Both the position numbers and the translations under genes were made by a program. Shown here piece after piece: positions 5,754 to 9,130 of a stretch of 9,130 bases of DNA. A model generated the notes under the pieces. That model did not search any database, was not told the origin of the DNA, and worked only from the letters and a program-made list of their open reading frames with translations. Where the stretch lies: assembly GCA_023144145.1 (NCBI GenBank), contig JAGLGG010000140.1:1-9130 (forward strand), in the 5' to 3' direction. The DNA comes from Anaerolineales bacterium. Lineage in GTDB: Bacteria > Chloroflexota > Anaerolineae > Anaerolineales > E44-bin32. The number at the start of each line of letters is the position of its first letter. Positions within the stretch are counted from its first letter, which is position 1.

Positions 5754-6749
5754 CTAGGCGCCGTGTAGATCTGCCCAAATTTCGAGATACTCTTCGATAT
5801 CATCGAGGTAGATCTCTAGCTCGCTGGATCTTCGGTCGTGATCCTTATACCCAAGTCCTAGTTTATTAACTGCGCTTTCCCAGGTCTCTCTGTGCACATT
5901 ATTTGATTTGTTAGTGTCAAGCATTTCAACTTTGCAAAACCAATTATCGATTAAGTTCCAAGCGATAATATCAGGCCTTCCCTCGGTTAAAAGAGCTTCG
6001 AACCCAGTGGAATAATAGCGATGACGTATCCTTGATGACACGTCATCAGGAACTGAGGTTTCGTTTGCAGTTCTCTCCCATTGCGCGAGCCATGTTCCAA
6101 CATTTTCCGCATCGATCTGATCTGCACCGTGGAGTTGGATAAATCTTTCAAATAGACTGGGTTGCCCCAATTTCTCAATTCGAGCCTCGAGTATCAGAAC
6201 CAATCGTCGTCCAGCCGCGGGGAATCCTGCCAACGTTGCTACTGCATTAGCACCTTCTAGTAGTGTTTGCATATAGGTGGGGAGCCATTTGCCGTTCGGG
6301 GATAGGTTCGATTTGAATCCTCGCGCCCTATGAAGAAAAGCCTGGGCACGTTCGTGCACATGATCTGCCCGATGAAAGCGACCGCGCACTCCGGCCTGGG
6401 CGCGTTCAAAAAAGTGGTGGGGATCGTACACGAAGAGTGGCTCACACATCGCCGGTCCCAACCAGGGATCAACCCGCAATTCGGTTGGTCTGTCGTACAG
6501 TTCGCTGGAGTGATGGATAATATCTAAATGGAAGTCGTCAGAAAGGGGAAGAATCTCTTGCATAGGAAAATGTGGCTCTTTATGGATGAGCACCAGATCG
6601 ACATCCGCCGTGCCCCCCAATATTGGATTACCAGATGCGACAGATCCAATAATGTAGGCAGAGATGACATCCCCCATCTCGGCGCGCTTCTTGGCCTCCG
6701 ATCGAGCAAGCTCAATGAGTTTTTCCTTGGAAACTCTCACATTCCTCAC
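5754..6749 (-). CDS. Pol-beta superfamily nucleotidyltransferase, function unknown
   Basis: The N-terminal domain has the nucleotidyltransferase signature IIGSVASGNPILGGTADVDLVLI (33-55): Gly35-Ser36 plus the metal-binding pair Asp49/Asp51, with a third acidic residue likely at Asp76 (HLDIIHH). All three catalytic carboxylates are therefore present and activity is expected. Residues from about 125 to 331 form a long mostly helical region, with YMQTLLEGANAVATLAGFPAAGRRLVLILEA (about 158-188) and a charged C-terminus EIYLDDIEEYLEIW. This resembles the helical C-terminal domains of antibiotic or HEPN-partner nucleotidyltransferases, without a match I can name. The substrate is unknown. GTG 6749 overlaps the TGA of the upstream kinase by four bases (GTGA), so translation is probably coupled; another GTG at 6740 is possible. 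It sits between two deoxynucleoside kinases, which suggests a nucleotide- or nucleoside-linked role, as an inference. Confidence 0.8.
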   Translation of the reverse strand: MRNVRVSKEKLIELARSEAKKRAEMGDVISAYIIGSVASGNPILGGTADVDLVLIHKEPHFPMQEILPLSDDFHLDIIHHSSELYDRPTELRVDPWLGPAMCEPLFVYDPHHFFERAQAGVRGRFHRADHVHERAQAFLHRARGFKSNLSPNGKWLPTYMQTLLEGANAVATLAGFPAAGRRLVLILEARIEKLGQPSLFERFIQLHGADQIDAENVGTWLAQWERTANETSVPDDVSSRIRHRYYSTGFEALLTEGRPDIIAWNLIDNWFCKVEMLDTNKSNNVHRETWESAVNKLGLGYKDHDRRSSELEIYLDDIEEYLEIWADLHGA

Positions 6750-7393
6750 CCTTTATCAATGGCTTCGTCAAAAGGTAGTTCTGGTTGGTAGGGAGGGATC
6801 CCTAGCGCTGCTCGTATTCGGTTACCTACATTCTCTAGGTGGGTCGTATGAGCTACAAAGTCAAGTGGATTGGTGTCGATAATCAGAACCTTTTGCTCAC
6901 GTTTCTCGGAGAAGAAATCTTCGTAAGCTTGGTTGAGTTCGTCGATATATGCATAATCCATATTGCGTTCGTAGGAACGATCCCGCATGGCGATTCGCTG
7001 CAAGGCAACGTCGGTGTTCGCTCGAAGGAATACGATTAATTCTGGGGGAGTAATCCGTTCTGCCAGAGCTTTATGGACTTGAGTGTAAGTGGCTAATTCA
7101 TCGCCGGATAGGTTCAGTCGTGCGAATAACGCGTCCTTACCAAATGTGTAATCGGCGATCAGGTTCTCGTTTTCACGTGTTGCCGAACTTATCTCACGCT
7201 GTTGTCGATAACGACTCAAAAGAAAAAAGATCTGAGTCTGAAAAGCGTACCGTGCTCTGTCACCATAGAAGTCGGATAGGAAGGGGTTTTCCTCAAAGGC
7301 TTCAAGGATCAACTTAGCCTTGAATGTCGGTTGGAGTAAGCGAGCAAGGGTTGTCTTACCGACACCAATCACACCTTCGATCGCAACGTACAT
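6746..7393 (-). CDS. Deoxynucleoside kinase, Dgk-like
   Basis: This is a second dNK-family kinase of 215 residues and the first gene of the operon. It has the P-loop EGVIGVGKTTL (6-16), LEAFEENPFLSDFYGD (30-45), QTQIFFLLSRYRQ (52-64), ADYTFGKDALFARLNL (80-95), and the lid RIAMRDRSYERNMDY (133-147). In place of the DRS triplet of the partner kinase it carries D81-Y82-T83 followed by Lys86. This is the pattern I associate with the deoxyguanosine kinase branch of Firmicutes (ADY...K...FA). A purine deoxynucleoside preference is therefore inferred. ATG 7393 is preferred over the in-frame GTG at 7399 because AAGGTG lies 5 nt upstream of it. The C-terminus is proline-rich (GIPPYQPELPFDE). Its stop overlaps the next gene by four bases. 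Confidence 0.9.
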   Translation of the reverse strand: MYVAIEGVIGVGKTTLARLLQPTFKAKLILEAFEENPFLSDFYGDRARYAFQTQIFFLLSRYRQQREISSATRENENLIADYTFGKDALFARLNLSGDELATYTQVHKALAERITPPELIVFLRANTDVALQRIAMRDRSYERNMDYAYIDELNQAYEDFFSEKREQKVLIIDTNPLDFVAHTTHLENVGNRIRAALGIPPYQPELPFDEAIDKG

Positions 7394-7399
7394 TTTCAC

Positions 7400-7740
7400 C
7401 TTCTCGATAGGGCAAACGTAATGCCGGACGGGTCAAGGATACCTGTGAAACTTCATGAAAGCAATTGGGTAAATGAGGTTTATTGCGTAATCATTAGGGT
7501 GTGTCAATTAATTAAATCGTGGGTAGCGAAGAAGTTGGAAGGCGAACCTTCCTGTGCCCTTGGTCTCAAGTAAATTGAGTGGCGATACTTGCTCTGGAAG
7601 ATGGTTGATGTCAGAGTTATGCAGATTAGCAATAAGCCCTAATAGTGGTGGTCCTTAATGGAACCAACGCTCAAGTTGTTTATTTATGAGACCTGAAATA
7701 ATTAGTCTTGTGTCACATTTGCGTGTTCGTGAGCGATTTG
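7400..7740. other. Operon leader and spacer, no gene seen
   Basis: This 341-bp stretch lies between the PLP-enzyme gene and the kinase operon, both on the minus strand. It holds the operon promoter candidate (7479-7507) and a short perfect hairpin at 7537-7552 (GGAAGG, loop CGAA, CCTTCC). A 5-bp repeat is also present at 7565-7579 (CTCAA/TTGAG). Neither hairpin is followed by a T tract on the minus strand, so termination of the upstream gene remains unexplained. No tRNA-like cloverleaf or good small ORF is visible. Confidence 0.5.
7479..7507 (-). promoter_or_regulatory. Promoter of the kinase-nucleotidyltransferase operon
   Basis: On the minus strand a perfect TTGACA (7502-7507) is followed after 17 bp by AATAAA (7479-7484, 4/6 to TATAAT). 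The -35 is preceded by an AT-rich TTTAATTAA, which could act as an UP element. The transcript would have a leader of about 80 nt before the ATG at 7393. Confidence 0.45.
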
Positions 7741-8850
7741 CTACTGAGCTCTACGGGCCGCTGATATCTCCCAGATGTCGACCACACGATCGTCTTGCAG
7801 GACATAGTAATGGTCATGCATGTTGACGGTGGAGCAGCAATGACCAGGCAAAACCCGCACCTTCTCACCCACGCCTAGTTCGTCCATGGCATGCTCATAG
7901 AACCAGAGGCTGTGTTCCTCGTTCAGTTCGCATTTGAGAGCTGGCCTGAGTTCTTGGATCACCGGGGTTCCAAAATCTCCAACGAGAGTCTTAATGCCGA
8001 TATCAAGAACGATGCGGCTGTCCGCAGGCTTGCTGATCACAGTGGCCAGCACTGACAACGATTGATCGAAATCATTCAACACTTGGCGATAGGTTGTGTC
8101 CATGAAGATATATGATCCGGCTTCAATCTCTGTTATCCCTGGGTAACGCCCTGTGATGTTGTAGGTGCCTGTCCCGCCAGCGCTGATAATGCCAACCTCT
8201 ATCCCTGCCTTTTCGATATCGTCTCTAGCCTGAAGCAGCCTTGAATTGGCTTCGTGTGTCAGCTTCCTGCGCTCCACGAAATCTATAATATTCACGCAGT
8301 GACCCTCATAGCCCATCAGCCCCATGAGCTCCAGATTGGGCGACCGGTCGATGAGCTTGGCCAGTTCAACCGCAGGTTCTCCAGGCAAAACTCCACAACG
8401 CCCCATACCAACATCTATCTCTATGAAGACTCCGAGTTGATCTCCGGAAGCTTCCGAAGCACTTGCCAACTCTTCGACATTCTTGTGGCTATCTACAGCC
8501 ACCTTTACATCATCTGCTATGGCTAGCAAGTTAATGAGTCTGGTAATTTTCGTTGCACCTACGATCTGGTTGGTTATCAATATATCCTTAACTCCATGGT
8601 GAGCCATGACTTCCGCTTCGCCTAGTTTCTGACAGCAAATTCCAATGGCACCCGCTGTGATTTGCATATGAGCAATAGTTGGACATTTATGACTCTTGGA
8701 ATGGGCACGGAGAGAACAAGGGACATCGTTTATAAATTCTGCCATCTTTGCGATGTTGTTCTCTAAGACGCCGAGATCGAGGAGCAAAGAAGGCGTATCT
8801 AAATCCAAGTAGTATGTTCCTGTAGGAATAACTTGATTTGAGGTTGTCAT
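7741..8850 (-). CDS. PLP-dependent D-amino-acid lyase, D-serine dehydratase/D-threonine aldolase family
   Basis: This is a fold-type III (alanine-racemase-like N-terminal barrel) PLP enzyme of the DSD1/D-threonine aldolase/3-hydroxy-D-aspartate aldolase group. The 369 residues begin with LDTPSLLLDLGVLENNI (17-33), the family's opening. RAHSKSHK (48-55) matches the RPHxKTHK motif, so Lys52 is the likely PLP lysine. GICCQKLGEAEVM (70-82), EIDVGMGRCG (144-153) and ISAGGTGTYN (222-231, phosphate site) follow. The C-terminal domain carries VLPGHCCSTVNMHDHYYV (333-350), where His337 and Cys339 correspond to the metal ligands of D-serine dehydratase. Retro-aldol versus dehydratase activity cannot be told apart here. 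ATG 8850 is chosen (AAAGGTG 8 nt upstream); an upstream ATG-like codon at 8913 would pass through the promoter. It is divergent from an M20 hydrolase, which suggests an amino-acid catabolic locus. Confidence 0.85.
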   Translation of the reverse strand: MTTSNQVIPTGTYYLDLDTPSLLLDLGVLENNIAKMAEFINDVPCSLRAHSKSHKCPTIAHMQITAGAIGICCQKLGEAEVMAHHGVKDILITNQIVGATKITRLINLLAIADDVKVAVDSHKNVEELASASEASGDQLGVFIEIDVGMGRCGVLPGEPAVELAKLIDRSPNLELMGLMGYEGHCVNIIDFVERRKLTHEANSRLLQARDDIEKAGIEVGIISAGGTGTYNITGRYPGITEIEAGSYIFMDTTYRQVLNDFDQSLSVLATVISKPADSRIVLDIGIKTLVGDFGTPVIQELRPALKCELNEEHSLWFYEHAMDELGVGEKVRVLPGHCCSTVNMHDHYYVLQDDRVVDIWEISAARRAQ

Positions 8851-8875
8851 GCTAAACACACCTTTTTTTGGGAGT

Positions 8876-8881
8876 ATTATA
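8876..8881 (-). promoter_or_regulatory. -10 element of the PLP-enzyme gene
   Basis: A perfect TATAAT reads on the minus strand 25 bp before the ATG at 8850, with the ribosome site AAAGGTG between them. The best upstream -35 candidate is weak (TTTCAA at 8900-8905, 18-bp spacing). A directly adjacent TTGAC is too close to serve. Confidence 0.45.
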
Positions 8882-9048
8882 GTCAAGCTCGACAGCAGGT
8901 TGAAAGAAAACAATGTTTATGGATCTCACCGTGCAATCATTGATCTTGATTGCAGTGCGCCCCTTATCTTGGACACATGCCGAATTGCTGTAAACTATCC
9001 CAAGAGAAGAAGGCATCCAAGTCCGATTATCACAAAGAAAGGGAATTG

Positions 9049-9130
9049 ATGATAGCAGAGGCTAGAACAGATCAAATTGTTTCCCTCACCCAGGAATTGA
9101 TTCGAATTCAGAGTTTTTCTGGCCAGGAAG
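9049..9130 (+). CDS. M20-family metallopeptidase/deacylase, N-terminal fragment
   Basis: Only the first 27 residues are inside the window: MIAEARTDQIVSLTQELIRI followed by QSFSGQE. The pattern helix-LTQELIRIQSFSGQE is the usual opening of M20 enzymes (ArgE/DapE/YgeY/carboxypeptidase G2-like deacylases and dipeptidases). The metal-binding residues lie further on and cannot be checked. ATG 9049 is preceded by AAAGGG 4-5 nt upstream. A weak promoter candidate is TGGACA (8970-8975) with TAAACT (8991-8996), but the spacing of 15 bp is short. The divergent PLP enzyme suggests that an amino-acid derivative is the substrate; this is inference. Confidence 0.7.
   Translation, partial: MIAEARTDQIVSLTQELIRIQSFSGQE

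Noticed and set aside
5734..5778. Longer start for the downstream deoxynucleoside kinase
   Set aside because: The extra residues precede the normal family N-terminus and would overlap the nucleotidyltransferase gene, while ATG 5733 has a well-spaced GGGAG.
7537..7552. GGAAGG-CGAA-CCTTCC hairpin as terminator of the PLP-enzyme gene
   Set aside because: The stem is only 6 bp, lies about 190 bp past the stop codon, and is not followed by a T tract on the minus strand.
8851..8913. Longer start for the PLP enzyme giving a hydrophobic N-terminus that mimics a signal peptide
   Set aside because: The extension would pass through the TATAAT at 8876-8881 and the ribosome site; the family is cytoplasmic and starts near ATG 8850.
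1..9130. CRISPR array, insertion sequence, prophage or defence island
   Set aside because: No regularly spaced direct repeats, transposase, integrase or phage-like proteins are visible; the genes are mostly housekeeping or metabolic.

Overview
The window looks like ordinary chromosome from a bacterium of the Chloroflexota (Anaerolineae or a related, possibly environmental, lineage). This assignment is inferred. It rests on a DUF6391-type membrane protein next to holA, a SpoVS protein with no sporulation genes nearby, paired deoxynucleoside kinases, and a small 'DVGMLWFDAD' protein of a type I associate with Chloroflexota. Base composition is moderate and even. I see no transposase, integrase, phage gene, CRISPR array, rRNA or tRNA.

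Left part (1-4377): a small plus-strand gene (168-431) follows a leader with several hairpins. A minus-strand run then reads dus (tRNA dihydrouridine synthase), a DUF6391 membrane protein, and holA (DNA polymerase III delta). The last two are joined by a TAATG stop/start overlap. holB (delta prime) is divergent from dus on the plus strand, so both single-copy clamp-loader arms lie within about 4 kb. The dus/holB divergent spacer carries a perfect 18-bp inverted repeat. The -10-like hexamers on both sides sit so close to the start codons that the mRNAs could be leaderless.

Middle (4378-7740): a roughly 300-bp convergent spacer contains a degenerate hairpin repeat and is followed by monocistronic spoVS with its own promoter. 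Next is a compact minus-strand operon, transcribed in the order Dgk-like kinase, Pol-beta-type nucleotidyltransferase (331 aa), Dck/dAK-like kinase. The kinase pair is reminiscent of the deoxynucleoside salvage pair of Firmicutes, but here an uncharacterised nucleotidyltransferase is inserted between the two and is translationally coupled to the first (GTGA overlap). This is the best candidate for an undescribed functional module.

Right part (7741-9130): a PLP-dependent fold-type III enzyme of the D-serine dehydratase/D-threonine aldolase family (minus strand) is divergent from the start of an M20-family metallohydrolase (plus strand, cut by the window edge). This suggests an amino-acid or D-amino-acid catabolic locus.

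All promoters and terminators listed are motif readings by eye, and family names come from recognition of motifs, not from a search.
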